NCBI RefSeq assembly: GCF_020880695.1
Contig: NZ_JAJIWO010000001.1
Coordinates: 868,001-932,000 of the forward strand
Reading direction: 5' to 3'
DNA: 64,000 bases
DNA from: Mucilaginibacter sp. UR6-11
GTDB taxonomy: Bacteria; Bacteroidota; Bacteroidia; Sphingobacteriales; Sphingobacteriaceae
Position numbers and translations under genes: made by a program. Shown here in pieces: positions 7,257-19,220 of this stretch (the first letter of the stretch is position 1; each line of letters opens with the position of its first letter). Below the pieces are notes generated by a model that had not been told where the DNA came from, made no database searches, and was given only the letters and a program-made list of their open reading frames with translations.

Positions 7257-9590
7257 ATGTTTAACCAAAAAAGTTTTATGCGTATGCTCAAAAACAATCT
7301 CGGCTACCCACGCGTGGGAGCCAATCGTGAACTCAAAAAAGCCAGTGAACAGTACTGGGCCGGCAAAACCTGTAAACAAGAATTATTTGCCGCTGCCCGC
7401 GCCATCCGCGGGCAAAACTGGAAACTGCAACAGGAGGCCGGTATCGACCTGATCCCCTGCAATGATTTCAGTTATTACGACCAGGTGCTGGATACCTCGC
7501 TGATGCTGGGCGTTATCCCGCAGCGGTACACACAGGTGCTCAGCAAGCACCCGGACAACTCGGAAATCGACCTGTATTTTGCCATGGCCCGCGGTTATCA
7601 AAAAGACGGGCTGGACATTACCGCTATGGAAATGACCAAATGGTTTGATACCAATTACCATTACATCGTACCCGAGTTTACGGCTAACCAGCAGTTCAGA
7701 ATCTTCTCTGAAAAAGTATTTGAGGAATTTAACCTGGGCTTGAAAGCATTGGGCACCGCGCCTAAAACGGTATTGCTTGGCCCGGTTACTTACCTGCTGT
7801 TAGGCAAGGAAAAAGAACCGGGTTTTGAAAAGATCGACCTGATTAAAAACCTGGTACCGGTTTACATCGAGATCCTTAAAAAACTAAAAAGCTATGGTGC
7901 CGAATGGGTGCAGCTGGATGAGCCTTTCCTGGCGCTGGACCTAACCCAGAAGGAAAGGGACGCCTACACCTATGCTTACGCAGAGATCAGGAAGGCCTGC
8001 CCGGGTCTAAACATCCTGGTGGCAACCTACTTTGAAAGCCTGCACGAAAATACCGCACTGGCAGTTAACCTGCCGGTAAACGCTTTACATATTGATTTGG
8101 TGCGCGCTCCGCAACAGTTAGACAAAGTATTGAGTTTGATTCCTGATAACCTGATCCTGTCTCTGGGGGTTATCGATGGCCGTAATATCTGGAAGAACGA
8201 TTATATCCGTTCGCTGGGGTATATCAAAAACGCCATTGCCGCCATTGGCAGCGACCGGGTGATGATAGCGCCGAGCTGCTCGTTGTTGCATACGCCTTTC
8301 GACCTTGACCTGGAAACCGACATCAATCCCGAAATTAAAAACTGGATGGCCTTTGCCAAACAAAAGCTGAACGAGGTTAATGAACTAAGCCAGATCATTG
8401 ACGGTAATAATGATCTGTTACAGGGTAATTTAAAAGCCATATCAAGCCGTAACATTTCTAAGCTGATCCATAAGCCTGAGGTTAAGTTACGCACCCTGGC
8501 TATTACTGATGCGGATGCCGATCGCGTTAGCAAATTTGCTGAAAGACAGAAAATACAGCAGCAGGCTTTCGGCCTGCCACTCTTCCCTACAACTACTATT
8601 GGGTCCTTCCCGCAAACGGATGATATCCGCCAGCTGCGTGCAAAACTGAAAAAAGGCGATATTGACCAGGATCAATATGATACCGAAATAGCCAAAGCCA
8701 CTATCGATGCCATCCGCTGGCAGGAAGAGATTGGCCTTGATGTGCTGGTACATGGCGAATTTGAGCGTAATGATATGGTGGAGTATTTCGGCGAATTGCT
8801 GGATGGGTTCCTGTTCACCAAAAATGGTTGGGTACAAAGCTATGGCAGCCGTTGCGTTAAACCGCCGGTTATTTATGGCGATGTAAGCCGCCCGGCTGAT
8901 ATGACGGTTAAATGGACCAAATTCGCGCAAGCCAACACCAGCAAGCTGATGAAAGGCATGTTAACCGGTCCGGTTACTATACTGCAATGGAGCTTTGTGC
9001 GCGATGATCAGCCAAGATCTGTTACAACCAACCAGCTAGCTTTGGCTATCCGCGACGAGGTGGTTGCGCTGGAACAGGCGGGCATTAAAGTGATCCAGAT
9101 CGATGAGCCTGCCATCCGTGAGGGTTTACCTTTACGCAAAGCGGATTGGGCCACCTATTTAGACTGGGCGGTTAAAGCGTTCCGCATCTCGGCCGCCGGC
9201 GTGCAGGACGAGACGCAGATCCATACCCACATGTGCTACAGCGAGTTTAATGACATCATTAAGCATATCGCCGATATGGATGCCGATGTGATCACGATAG
9301 AAACATCGCGCTCGCAGATGGAACTACTGGAAGCTTTTGCCGATTTTAAATACCCTGCCGAGATAGGCCCGGGTGTTTATGATATCCACTCGCCACGCGT
9401 GCCCACTACCGAAGAAATGGTTAGCCTGCTCGAAAAGGCTGCCGCCCTGCTGCCGGTTGGCAATATCTGGGTTAACCCGGATTGTGGATTGAAAACCCGC
9501 AAATGGCCCGAAACAAAAGTCGCCCTGCAAAACATGGTCGGCGCCGCCAAAGCTGCCCGCGAAATTTTTAGCAGGCAGCCTGTTAGTTAA
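7257..9590 (+). CDS. metE: Cobalamin-independent methionine synthase
   Basis: 777 aa, full length. MetE transfers the methyl group of 5-methyltetrahydropteroyltri-glutamate to homocysteine, the last step of methionine synthesis, in the cytoplasm. The N-terminal barrel opens NLGYPRVGANRELKKA and the C-terminal barrel carries TTIGSFPQT. Zinc ligands are visible: HTHMCYSEF (His658, Cys660) and NPDCGLKTRKW (Cys743); spacing agrees with the E. coli enzyme. The start at 7257 has AAGGAG 15 nt upstream; ATG codons at 7278 and 7284 would give a more usual N-terminus and cannot be excluded. Preceded by a cobalamin riboswitch and followed by a strong terminator, so it is a single-gene unit under B12 control. 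Confidence 0.97.
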   Translation: MFNQKSFMRMLKNNLGYPRVGANRELKKASEQYWAGKTCKQELFAAARAIRGQNWKLQQEAGIDLIPCNDFSYYDQVLDTSLMLGVIPQRYTQVLSKHPDNSEIDLYFAMARGYQKDGLDITAMEMTKWFDTNYHYIVPEFTANQQFRIFSEKVFEEFNLGLKALGTAPKTVLLGPVTYLLLGKEKEPGFEKIDLIKNLVPVYIEILKKLKSYGAEWVQLDEPFLALDLTQKERDAYTYAYAEIRKACPGLNILVATYFESLHENTALAVNLPVNALHIDLVRAPQQLDKVLSLIPDNLILSLGVIDGRNIWKNDYIRSLGYIKNAIAAIGSDRVMIAPSCSLLHTPFDLDLETDINPEIKNWMAFAKQKLNEVNELSQIIDGNNDLLQGNLKAISSRNISKLIHKPEVKLRTLAITDADADRVSKFAERQKIQQQAFGLPLFPTTTIGSFPQTDDIRQLRAKLKKGDIDQDQYDTEIAKATIDAIRWQEEIGLDVLVHGEFERNDMVEYFGELLDGFLFTKNGWVQSYGSRCVKPPVIYGDVSRPADMTVKWTKFAQANTSKLMKGMLTGPVTILQWSFVRDDQPRSVTTNQLALAIRDEVVALEQAGIKVIQIDEPAIREGLPLRKADWATYLDWAVKAFRISAAGVQDETQIHTHMCYSEFNDIIKHIADMDADVITIETSRSQMELLEAFADFKYPAEIGPGVYDIHSPRVPTTEEMVSLLEKAAALLPVGNIWVNPDCGLKTRKWPETKVALQNMVGAAKAAREIFSRQPVS

Positions 9591-9612
9591 TAACTGCAAA
9601 GTTAATAGGAGG

Positions 9613-9641
9613 CCGCACGGAGAGATCCGTGCGGTTTTTTT
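9613..9641 (+). terminator. Rho-independent terminator of metE
   Basis: A perfect 8-bp stem, CCGCACGG and CCGTGCGG, around AGAGAT, followed by seven T residues. Confidence 0.92.
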
Positions 9642-9671
9642 ATGAATTTCGATTTATATGCACCGCCCGCC

Positions 9672-9964
9672 GCCGTGTAAAGCGTCTACGCTTTACACTC
9701 TTTACCGGTAAGCGTCCACGCTTGCGGATATAACAGGTACGTAAGCGTGGATGTTTACAATAGCATTCAGTCAAGCGTGGACGCTTGACTGGGCGATGGC
9801 CGCACAATGAAAGTTCTGCGGCTTTTTTCGCACTCCACGCCGTGTAAAGCGTCTACGCTTTACACTATTTACCGGCAAGCGTCTACGCTTGCGGATATAT
9901 AGGTACGTAAGCGTGGACGCTTACAATAGCATTCAGTCAAGCGTGGACGCTTGACTGGGCGATG
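9672..9964. repeat. Duplicated cluster of AAGCGTNNACGCTT palindromes
   Basis: Two direct copies of a roughly 126-bp unit (9672-9798 and 9839-9964) occur 167 bp apart. Each contains four palindromes built on AAGCGT-NN-ACGCTT. In copy 2 all four are perfect: 9842-9865 (11-bp arms starting GTGTAAAGCGT), 9876-9891, 9907-9924 and 9937-9954. In copy 1 the second and third have drifted. A terminator-like hairpin, GCCGCA...TGCGGC plus six T (9799-9828), lies between the copies. The stretch 9591-9973 holds no gene. Confidence 0.88.
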
Positions 9965-9973
9965 TTGTTACTA

Positions 9974-10375
9974 TTAATAAACGTAAGCCAAAGGCCCATC
10001 CTTAGCCACCAAAACCGACCAACCCGGCTTGGAACCGGAACTGATACACGCGATAAATTTATCGCGGATGGAAATACCAACTTCTATCAAGCCGTCATTT
10101 AATGATTCTGTCCATTCGCAGCGGACTTCGCTTTTATCTTGTATTGGTTTTATGGAGGCGTCTTTTGATAAGTATTCGGTCGGATTCAGAAATGGCATAT
10201 CTTCCGGTTGCCAAAAAGAAATGGCCGGGGCCTCCTGCTGATTGTAGAGCCAGACATCGCCGATGACGTCTTCTCCTTCATATAAATAAGCATAGGCTAC
10301 CCTCCCATCATCCTTTATCACTACGGAATAATGAGGATCAAATTCGCAGGGGACTTGTAGGGAAAATGTTGACAT
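9974..10375 (-). CDS. Hypothetical protein
   Basis: About 133 aa from the ATG at 10375 (MSTFSLQVPCEFDPHYSVV...); an in-frame upstream ATG at 10405 would add ten residues encoded near a palindromic repeat. It is rich in beta-strand patterns: VVIKDDGRVAYAYLYEGEDVIGDVWLYN, then APAISFWQPEDMPFLNP, and ends SVLVAKDGPLAYVY. The motif (K)DG-(x)-AY appears near both ends, so an internal repeat is possible. No signal peptide or membrane span. Similar small cytosolic proteins occur in Bacteroidota without assigned function; I do not recognise it. Confidence 0.6.
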   Translation of the reverse strand: MSTFSLQVPCEFDPHYSVVIKDDGRVAYAYLYEGEDVIGDVWLYNQQEAPAISFWQPEDMPFLNPTEYLSKDASIKPIQDKSEVRCEWTESLNDGLIEVGISIRDKFIACISSGSKPGWSVLVAKDGPLAYVY

Positions 10376-10398
10376 ATTTCGTTTTATTACAAAATAGG

Positions 10399-10486
10399 TT
10401 GTCATTTCGAAACGTAGTGAGAAATCTTAAACGCGCGACAGGTCGCTCGTATAAGATTTCTCCTCGTACCTCGTTCGAAATGACAA
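10399..10486. repeat. GTCATTTCGAA-type inverted repeat
   Basis: Imperfect inverted repeat: the left arm begins TTGTCATTTCGAAACG and continues GAGAAATCTTA; the right arm is TAAGATTTCTC...TTCGAAATGACAA. It resembles the element at 20016-20104 in layout (GTCAT at the ends, GAACGAGGTA within). Confidence 0.7.
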
Positions 10487-10495
10487 ACTGGTTGA

Positions 10496-10711
10496 TTATA
10501 GGCTTATCCCCATCGCTTCACGATACTCCACCTGCAATTCACGCAAACACTTCGCACACATACAACCTTCATAGTTCTCGCTGATGTATTGCACTTCGTT
10601 TAAACTCAGCTGAACTACGCTGCACTGGCATTTGGTGTAAGAATTTGCCTTACATTCAATGCCGGTTCCGCAACGGTCGCAGGATATGATTTCGTGTTTG
10701 GGTTGTATCAT
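10496..10711 (-). CDS. Small cysteine-rich CWC-like protein
   Basis: 71 aa from the ATG at 10711. The N-terminus CDRCGTGIECKANSYTKCQCS matches the Cys_rich_CWC pattern (CxxCG-x-x-FECK ... CxC), and a second pair CMCAKC lies near residue 52-57. Six or more cysteines in CxxC-type pairs suggest zinc binding; molecular role unknown. Longer in-frame readings up to 10792 run through a palindromic repeat (10728-10749) and are unlikely. It follows nrdA in the same orientation, but hairpins between them make cotranscription doubtful. Confidence 0.75.
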   Translation of the reverse strand: MIQPKHEIISCDRCGTGIECKANSYTKCQCSVVQLSLNEVQYISENYEGCMCAKCLRELQVEYREAMGISL

Positions 10712-10716
10712 TTTGA

Positions 10717-10872
10717 TTAACGTCGTAGAGACGCAATGCATTGCGTCTCCGGACAACCAAATATAACGCAAAAAGACCATAGCCTTTGTCAATTGAATTT
10801 CTTCTTTTGACCAGAACTATGGTCTTTATTTACCTCAAACAAGAGACGCAAAATATTGCGTCTCTACGTTAA
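10717..10872. repeat. REPIN-like compound palindromic element
   Basis: Two palindromes of the same family face each other: GAGACGCAATG/CATTGCGTCTC (10728-10749) and GAGACGCAA-AATA-TTGCGTCTC (10843-10864). The outer ends are inverted copies, CGTAGAGACGCAA (10724-10736) and TTGCGTCTCTACG (10856-10868), extended by ATTAACG/CGTTAAT. Inside is a third inverted repeat, AAAGACCATAG and CTATGGTCTTT (10772-10827), which ends in a T run on the minus strand and may terminate nrdA. A related palindrome occurs at 22688-22710. Confidence 0.82.
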
Positions 10873-10873
10873 T

Positions 10874-13252
10874 TTATGCCGAGCAAGTAACGCAGCCTTC
10901 TTCCATTGAACAAGATGGGCCGGCAGGTATTTCGTCTGCTACCTGGTTAACTATTTCAGGTATTACTGCTTCCATGTTTTTACCGCCCTGGTTCTCAACA
11001 GTAAATTTAACCGCTTGCGATGCTGCCTGGGTACGCAGGTAGTACATACCTGTTTTCAAGCCCTTTTTCCATGCGTAGAAGTGCATTGAAGTTAGTTTAG
11101 AAGCATTTGGCGAGTTGATGAACAGGTTTAATGATTGCGACTGGCAAATGTATGCGCCACGGTCGGCAGCCATATCAATGATATCACGCATCTTGATCTC
11201 CCAAACAGTTTTGTACAGGTCCTTCAATTCCTGCGGAATTTCGGCGATATCCTGAACAGATCCGTTTGCTGTGATGATCTTATCTTTCATATTACCATCC
11301 CATAAACCAAGGTTCACCAGATCGCGCAGCAGGTGTTTGTTTACGATCACAAACTCGCCGCTTAATACCCGGCGGGTGTAGATGTTCGAGGTATAGGGCT
11401 CAAAGCACTCGTTGTTGCCCAGGATCTGTGAAGTTGATGCAGTTGGCATAGGCGCTACTAATAACGAGTTACGCACGCCATGGTTCATTACATCTAAACG
11501 CAGGTTTTCCCAATCCCAACGGCCGCTTGTAGGTTTTACTTTCCACAGGTCAAACTGGAACTGTCCTTTTGATAATGGCGAACCTTTAAAGGTTTCGTAA
11601 GCACCTTCTTTTATAGCCAGGTCCTTAGACGCCGTCATGGCAGCGAAGTAGATGGTTTCGAAGATCTCGATGTTTAACTGTTTAGCCTCGGGGCTTTCAA
11701 ACGGCATACGTAAAAGTATGAACGCATCAGCCAAACCTTGTACACCTAAACCAATAGGGCGGTGACGCAGGTTTGAATACTCGGCCTCTTTAACCGGGTA
11801 GTAGTTATTGTCGATGATCTTATTCAGATTTATGGTGGCCTGATAAGTTACTTCGTATAATTTTTCGTGATCGAAAGAGCCTTCACGTACATAACGCGGC
11901 AGGGCCAATGAAGCCAGGTTACAAACAGCGATCTCGTCAGCTGATGTGTACTCCAAAATCTCGGTACATAAGTTTGAGCTTTTGATAGTACCCAAGTTTT
12001 GCTGGTTTGATTTGCTGTTGGCAGCATCTTTATATAACAAGTATGGGGTGCCGGTTTCTACCTGGGCGTCAAGTACAGCAAACCAAAGTTCCTGTGCTTT
12101 GATCACCTTGCGGGCGCGGCCCTCTTTCTCGTAACGTTTGTACAGTTTTTCAAATTCTTTACCATGGCAATCAGCTAATCCCGGTGCTTCGTGCGGGCAA
12201 AATAAGCTCCAGTCCTCGTTAGCTTCAACGCGTTGCATAAACAAATCGGATACCCAAAGTGCGTAGAACAGATCGCGTGCGCGCATTTCTTCTTTACCGT
12301 GGTTTTTACGCAGGTCCAAAAACTCGAAGATATCTGCATGCCATGGCTCTAAGTAGATAGCGAAAGCGCCTTTACGCTTGCCGCCACCCTGGTCGACATA
12401 ACGGGCAGTATCATTAAACACGCGCAGCATCGGGATGATACCGTTGCTGGTACCATTGGTGCCGCTGATGTATGAACCGGTTGCACGCACATTGTGGATG
12501 CTTAGGCCGATACCGCCGGCACTTTGAGAGATCTTAGCAGTTTGTTTTAAAGTATCGTAGATGCCGTCGATGCTGTCATCCTTCATGGTTAACAGGAAGC
12601 ATGATGACATTTGTGGTTTAGGCGTACCCGCGTTAAACAACGTTGGTGTAGCGTGGGTGAACCAGCGCTCGCTCATCAGGTTATAAGTTTTTATCGCGCT
12701 GGCGATATCTTCTTTATGGATACCTACCGATACACGCATAAACAAATGCTGCGGGCGCTCGGCAATTTTGCCATCTATTTTTAACAGGTATGATTTTTCC
12801 AGGGTTTTAAAGCCGAAGTAATCAAAGCCAAAGTCACGGTCGTAAATAATGCTGCTATCCAGTTCTTCAGCGTTTTTCTCAATTATTTCCCAAACATCGT
12901 CAGCCAGTAATGATGCGTTTTTGCCATTTTTGCTGTCAACATAGTTGTATAACAGTTTCATGGTTTCTGAGAATGATTTGATGGTATTTTTATGCAAGTT
13001 AGATACCGCAATACGCGATGCCAGTAACGCGTAGTCAGGGTGCTTGGTTGTTAATGACGCCGCCGTCTCGGCAGCAAGGTTATCCAGCTCTGATGTAGTT
13101 ACCCCATCAAATAAACCTTCAATTACTTTTTTAGCTACATCAACCGGGTCAACCAACGCGGGATTTAAACCATAGCACAGTTTCTCTATCCGTGCGGTTA
13201 TTTTGTCAAACTTAACTGACTCTTGCTTACCATCTCTTTTTATTACAAACAT
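10874..13252 (-). CDS. nrdA: Class Ia ribonucleoside-diphosphate reductase, alpha subunit
   Basis: 792 aa. It reduces ribonucleoside diphosphates to deoxy forms for DNA synthesis, using a radical supplied by NrdB. An ATP-cone ([23 protein letters not shown]) opens the protein, so dATP feedback control is expected. Catalytic features: SSCFLLTM (first active-site Cys), NLCTEI (thiyl-radical Cys region), [11 protein letters not shown] (second active-site Cys), [15 protein letters not shown], and a C-terminal [10 protein letters not shown] cysteine tail that would exchange with thioredoxin. nrdB lies upstream in the same orientation, separated by 155 bases that contain an inverted repeat. Confidence 0.96.
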   Translation of the reverse strand: MFVIKRDGKQESVKFDKITARIEKLCYGLNPALVDPVDVAKKVIEGLFDGVTTSELDNLAAETAASLTTKHPDYALLASRIAVSNLHKNTIKSFSETMKLLYNYVDSKNGKNASLLADDVWEIIEKNAEELDSSIIYDRDFGFDYFGFKTLEKSYLLKIDGKIAERPQHLFMRVSVGIHKEDIASAIKTYNLMSERWFTHATPTLFNAGTPKPQMSSCFLLTMKDDSIDGIYDTLKQTAKISQSAGGIGLSIHNVRATGSYISGTNGTSNGIIPMLRVFNDTARYVDQGGGKRKGAFAIYLEPWHADIFEFLDLRKNHGKEEMRARDLFYALWVSDLFMQRVEANEDWSLFCPHEAPGLADCHGKEFEKLYKRYEKEGRARKVIKAQELWFAVLDAQVETGTPYLLYKDAANSKSNQQNLGTIKSSNLCTEILEYTSADEIAVCNLASLALPRYVREGSFDHEKLYEVTYQATINLNKIIDNNYYPVKEAEYSNLRHRPIGLGVQGLADAFILLRMPFESPEAKQLNIEIFETIYFAAMTASKDLAIKEGAYETFKGSPLSKGQFQFDLWKVKPTSGRWDWENLRLDVMNHGVRNSLLVAPMPTASTSQILGNNECFEPYTSNIYTRRVLSGEFVIVNKHLLRDLVNLGLWDGNMKDKIITANGSVQDIAEIPQELKDLYKTVWEIKMRDIIDMAADRGAYICQSQSLNLFINSPNASKLTSMHFYAWKKGLKTGMYYLRTQAASQAVKFTVENQGGKNMEAVIPEIVNQVADEIPAGPSCSMEEGCVTCSA

Positions 13253-13314
13253 TTTCTTGGCATTTATGGCTGGACTGGAACCAACCGGGTTACTATTTAT
13301 TTTATTTAGTACTT

Positions 13315-13396
13315 AGTAGCTAGTATCAAGTATAAAGACAATAGCTATTTATTCTGTCGCAGGCGATATCAATCTTGATACTTGATACTAACTACT
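13315..13396. repeat. 19-bp inverted repeat between nrdB and nrdA
   Basis: AGTAGCTAGTATCAAGTAT (13315-13333) pairs with the inverse at 13378-13396 with one mismatch, around a 44-nt loop. No T run follows. Probably a dispersed repeat; it would be transcribed if nrdB and nrdA form one unit. Confidence 0.8.
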
Positions 13397-13407
13397 TGAT
13401 ACTTCTC

Positions 13408-14385
13408 TTAAAAATCCTCGTCTAACGTAAACGCTTTATTATCGCCGCCGCCGTTATTTAACACACCGCTTTTCTGGTAATCGCCAACGCGTTTCTCGAA
13501 GAAGTTGGTTTTGCCCTGCAGGGATATCATCTCCATAAAATCAAACGGATTGCTTGCGCCATATACTTTTGGATAGCCAAGTTCGCCTAACCAGCGGTCG
13601 GCCACAAACTCAATATACTGGCTCATTAGTTTAGCGTTCATCCCGATCAAACTAACCGGTAACGCGTCGCTGATAAATTCTTTTTCAATTTCAACAGCGT
13701 CGGTAATGATAGCTGTTGCAGCTTCTTTTGATAGCTTGTTCTCTAACATTCTGTATAACAGGCAGGCAAATTCGCAGTGCATACCTTCGTCGCGCGAGAT
13801 CAGCTCGTTGCTGAAAGTAAGGCCCGGCATTAAGCCGCGTTTCTTTAACCAGAAGATAGAGCAGAAACTGCCCGAGAAGAAGATCCCCTCAACTGCCGCG
13901 AAAGCAATTAAGCGCTCGGCGAACGATCCGTTGTTGATCCAGCGTAAAGCCCATTCGGCTTTTTTACCTACGCAGGGTACGGTATCAATAGCGTGGAACA
14001 AACGGTCCTTTTCGGCAGGATCCTTAATATAGGTGTCTATCAATAAAGCATAAGTTTCTGAGTGGATGTTCTCCATCATGATCTGGAAACCGTAAAAGCA
14101 ACGGGCCTCGGGCAATTGCACCTCGCTCATAAAGTTTACGGCCAGGTTTTCGTTCACAATACCATCGCTGGCGGCAAAAAATGCCAGGATATGCGATACG
14201 AAATGTTTTTCGCCGCTGTTCATGGCTTCCCAATGTTTCAGATCATCAGAAAGGTCGATCTCTTCGGCTGTCCAGAAACTTGCTTCGCATTTTTTATACA
14301 TCTCCCATATTTCGGGATACTTAATCGGTAGAATAACAAAACGATCCTTGTTCTCTCTTAATAATAATTCTGTTTCTTCTGCCAT
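13408..14385 (-). CDS. nrdB: Class Ia ribonucleoside-diphosphate reductase, beta subunit
   Basis: 325 aa. NrdB holds the diiron-tyrosyl radical cofactor used by NrdA. Visible ligands: an early acidic ligand in EEIDLSDD (about Asp44), [10 protein letters not shown] with Glu105 and His108, and [11 protein letters not shown] later. Tyr112 of HSETY is in the place of the radical tyrosine of class Ia enzymes, so this is the ordinary tyrosyl-radical type. Start ATG at 14385. The upstream 429 bases hold no gene, so transcription of nrdB-nrdA likely begins there. Confidence 0.96.
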   Translation of the reverse strand: MAEETELLLRENKDRFVILPIKYPEIWEMYKKCEASFWTAEEIDLSDDLKHWEAMNSGEKHFVSHILAFFAASDGIVNENLAVNFMSEVQLPEARCFYGFQIMMENIHSETYALLIDTYIKDPAEKDRLFHAIDTVPCVGKKAEWALRWINNGSFAERLIAFAAVEGIFFSGSFCSIFWLKKRGLMPGLTFSNELISRDEGMHCEFACLLYRMLENKLSKEAATAIITDAVEIEKEFISDALPVSLIGMNAKLMSQYIEFVADRWLGELGYPKVYGASNPFDFMEMISLQGKTNFFEKRVGDYQKSGVLNNGGGDNKAFTLDEDF

Positions 14386-14814
14386 GCGTTTACTAAGCTT
14401 TTAATGATTTCAATTCTAAACCTTATTCCTTTGAGCTATCTGGTAATTTTAGTCGACAATGCCGCCGAGCAGTTGTTGTTAAAACATGACAATTAAAAAT
14501 TATCATCTTAAACTACTCTAAACATTCCCCCCTCACAAACCCCTACTGAACTACTTTAACAGTGTATTTTGGCCCACCGGCCTGTTGGCAAATGGAACCT
14601 TGTTTTACTATTACCGGCAAGGATCACCGATAATTTGGATAGCTTTAAAGAACTTATAATTCAAAGATATGGGTTGCGGATTTTAGATGTTAGTGATAGT
14701 TTTACACATCACCTATAAGTTATAAACAAATTTTTTGTGGAGACTAGAATTATTTGATTAAGAGCCGGTTAAATAACCGTTACCAGAATATTAAATTTAT
14801 CGGTAAAAAATTTG
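14386..14814. other. Gene-free leader upstream of nrdB
   Basis: 429 bases without a convincing ORF. On the minus strand a TATCTTTG box (14662-14669), an exact TAnnTTTG match, could start a transcript for nrdB with a leader of about 270 nt. I see no known riboswitch in the leader. Confidence 0.4.
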
Positions 14815-15177
14815 TTATGCTTTTGGAACAAATTTCATCGACAAAGAATTAACGCAGTGACGGGTGTTTTTTGGTGTCAGATATTCACCTTCAAAAACAT
14901 GGCCCAGGTGGGCGCCGCAATTGGCGCAAACAATTTCTACCCTCCTGCCGTCCGCATCAGGCACGCGTTTAACCGCACCAGGTATTTCATCATCAAAACT
15001 TGGCCAGCCACAATGCGACTCGAATTTAGTTTCCGATGTATATAACGGTGTATCGCAGCGTTTGCAAACGTATAAACCCTCGGCCTTGTTGTTTAATAAC
15101 TCGCCGGTAAACGGGCGCTCGGTGCCTTTATGTAAAATGATATATTCCTCTTCGGGTGTTAATTGATTGTAATTCAT
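14815..15177 (-). CDS. msrB: Peptide-methionine (R)-S-oxide reductase
   Basis: 120 aa, single-domain MsrB. It repairs methionine-R-sulfoxide in proteins. All landmarks are present: zinc-binding pairs CKRC (Cys38/Cys41) and CANC (Cys84/Cys87), ESHCGWPSF with Cys56, GAHLGHVF, and [11 protein letters not shown] with the catalytic Cys108. No signal peptide, so cytoplasmic. Monocistronic as far as can be seen; msrA is not nearby. Confidence 0.95.
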   Translation of the reverse strand: MNYNQLTPEEEYIILHKGTERPFTGELLNNKAEGLYVCKRCDTPLYTSETKFESHCGWPSFDDEIPGAVKRVPDADGRRVEIVCANCGAHLGHVFEGEYLTPKNTRHCVNSLSMKFVPKA

Positions 15178-15497
15178 CTTATTAAGATTTCACTAATTTT
15201 TGATTGATTTCACGGATGATAATGTCCGTCCGCTTCTATACAATATACGACAAAACAGCCGGACATTTTGTTTTTAGGATGGATGTTTACATAGGTTTGA
15301 CGATGTGAAAATATTCCCTCCTTGGGGAATGGTGCACCGGCCTGAGAAGTGACAGGGGGGTTTAAGGCGTCTTGCGAAATCCATCCCTATACCCTCCCGT
15401 TAGGAGGGAATCGCACAAGCGTTTACTTTTTTCTACAAAACAAAAAAATCCCGGCCTAAGCCAGGATCCTCATATCTTAAATCTAATATCTCAGAAT
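15178..15497. other. Gene-free stretch between msrB and sucD
   Basis: 320 bases. It contains one GTCCGTCCGC motif (15224-15233), a GC-rich repeat-like block near 15330-15410 and the sucD terminator at 15442-15467. No coding frame is convincing. Confidence 0.45.
15442..15467 (-). terminator. Rho-independent terminator of sucD
   Basis: On the minus strand ATCCTGGC pairs with GCCGGGAT (one G-T pair) and runs into seven T residues. Confidence 0.75.
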
Positions 15498-16379
15498 CTA
15501 TTTAGCAAGCTTCGCCAGTTCCTCTGCCATTGCAGCACCAATTTCAGCCGGCGATTCTACAACGCGGATCCCGCACTCGCGCATGATCTTCATTTTGGCA
15601 GCAGCAGTATCATCGGCACCGCCAACAATAGCACCCGCGTGGCCCATACGGCGACCCGGAGGGGCTGTCTGGCCGGCTATAAAGCCTACCACAGGTTTGG
15701 TGCCGTTATCTTTGATCCAGCGTGCAGCTTCGGCTTCCATGCCGCCGCCAATCTCGCCTATCATAATGATGCCGTGTGTTTCAGGATCATTCATTAACAG
15801 CTCAACTGCTTCTTTGGTTGGTGTACCAATAATCGGGTCGCCACCAATGCCTATGGCAGTAGTGATACCCAAACCGGCTTTAACCACCTGGTCAACCGCC
15901 TCATAAGTAAGTGTACCTGATTTTGAAACCACACCTACGTTACCTTTTTTAAAGATAAAGCCCGGCATAATGCCAATCTTGCTTTCATCGGCGGTGATAA
16001 TGCCGGGGCAGTTAGGGCCAATTAAACGAGCGTCTTTATCGGTTAAATATTCTTTTACCGCTATCATATCCTTGGTAGGGATACCTTCGGTGATACATAC
16101 AATAACTTTAATACCTGCTTCGGCAGCTTCCATGATCGCGTCGGCAGCAAATGCAGGCGGAACGAAAATGATAGATACATCGGCACCGGTTTTTGCAACG
16201 GCATCGGCAACGGTATTAAATACCGGGCGGTCCAGATGGGTTTGGCCACCTTTACCCGGCGTAACACCGCCAACAAGCTGGGTACCATACTCAATCATTT
16301 GCGATGCGTGGTAGCTACCTTCATTACCTGTAAAACCCTGAACTATAACTTTAGAATCTTTATTTACGAGAACACTCAT
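15498..16379 (-). CDS. sucD: Succinate-CoA ligase, ADP-forming, alpha subunit
   Basis: 293 aa. With SucC it converts succinyl-CoA to succinate with nucleotide triphosphate formation in the citric acid cycle. N-terminal CoA-binding Rossmann domain ([15 protein letters not shown]), GPNCPGIIT, and the C-terminal ligase domain with the phosphohistidine His247 in [12 protein letters not shown]. Length is normal. The beta subunit gene is not adjacent in this window, as is often the case in Bacteroidota. Confidence 0.96.
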   Translation of the reverse strand: MSVLVNKDSKVIVQGFTGNEGSYHASQMIEYGTQLVGGVTPGKGGQTHLDRPVFNTVADAVAKTGADVSIIFVPPAFAADAIMEAAEAGIKVIVCITEGIPTKDMIAVKEYLTDKDARLIGPNCPGIITADESKIGIMPGFIFKKGNVGVVSKSGTLTYEAVDQVVKAGLGITTAIGIGGDPIIGTPTKEAVELLMNDPETHGIIMIGEIGGGMEAEAARWIKDNGTKPVVGFIAGQTAPPGRRMGHAGAIVGGADDTAAAKMKIMRECGIRVVESPAEIGAAMAEELAKLAK

Positions 16380-17102
16380 TGGTTTGATTTTCTTTTATAT
16401 CGCAAAGCTAAAATTATTTTTGGGCCGCTAAGTGTTTGCGGGGTGAATTTTTTGTTTGATGATGAAAAATTTACAAATCGTTGTGGTGCCGACCGGTTCC
16501 TGTCACACCGGCAAGACGCACCGCTCAATCGCCGCGGGAAGGGCTTTGTTCTTTTCCTTGATGAAAAGAACCAAAAATCAAGTCAGACGGGATGCTTCTT
16601 TGCCGCACCTGGCCTTATGCGCTGCAAATCAGATAAAACCTAAGGCCCGGTCCTTTTGCCGCCGGTTGCCGCAGGCCCTAGCTTCAGGCAAAATTACCAA
16701 TGCCTTTGCTGGCACACAGCCCTGCCTGTTTTACCTGATTTCACCCGAAGCTGCCCGTCTGACGGTTAGGATAAAACCAGAATTTTAGTTATTGTAAGAA
16801 TGAAAAAAGAAGCGGTGGCCCGTCAGCACGCGCGGCCGGGGGTATGGCCCGTGTGATGGCAGCGATCGGGCTGACTTGATTATCCACTTGTTGTTTTTTT
16901 AAATGGTGTGGATGAAATCGCTGCGCTTAGTTTTTGAGTTACTTTGTATCAAGACAAAGTAAATAGCCTTAGCGGCAATTGAGCGCTACCAAGCAATAGA
17001 CAACCAATTGCTGAATGCGTGAGATCAACACATTTATCATGCCCGCATTAATATCAGGTGTCCGTCCGCCAAGTACGGGTACAAAATGGGACCACTGGAC
17101 AA
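16380..17102. other. Long gene-free block with repeat-like sequence
   Basis: 723 bases between sucD and ligA. An open frame at 16456-16788 (110 codons) lacks any family pattern; its DNA (TTCCTTGATGAAAAGAACC, AAATCAAGTC, then GC-rich direct and inverted segments) looks like dispersed non-coding sequence. One GTCCGTCCGC motif lies at 17060-17069. No terminator or promoter stands out. Confidence 0.45.
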
Positions 17103-19172
<2,070 letters not shown>

Positions 19173-19220
19173 TTAGTCGCGGATGTCTTTAAATTATTAA
19201 TTTTTAACAAATACCATTTT

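Noticed and set aside
9672..9964. CRISPR array
   Set aside because: The repeated units are palindromes with conserved, not variable, sequence between them; no cas gene is present.
16456..16788. 110-codon plus-strand ORF between sucD and ligA
   Set aside because: No family pattern, odd composition with many basic and cysteine residues, and DNA that looks like dispersed intergenic sequence.
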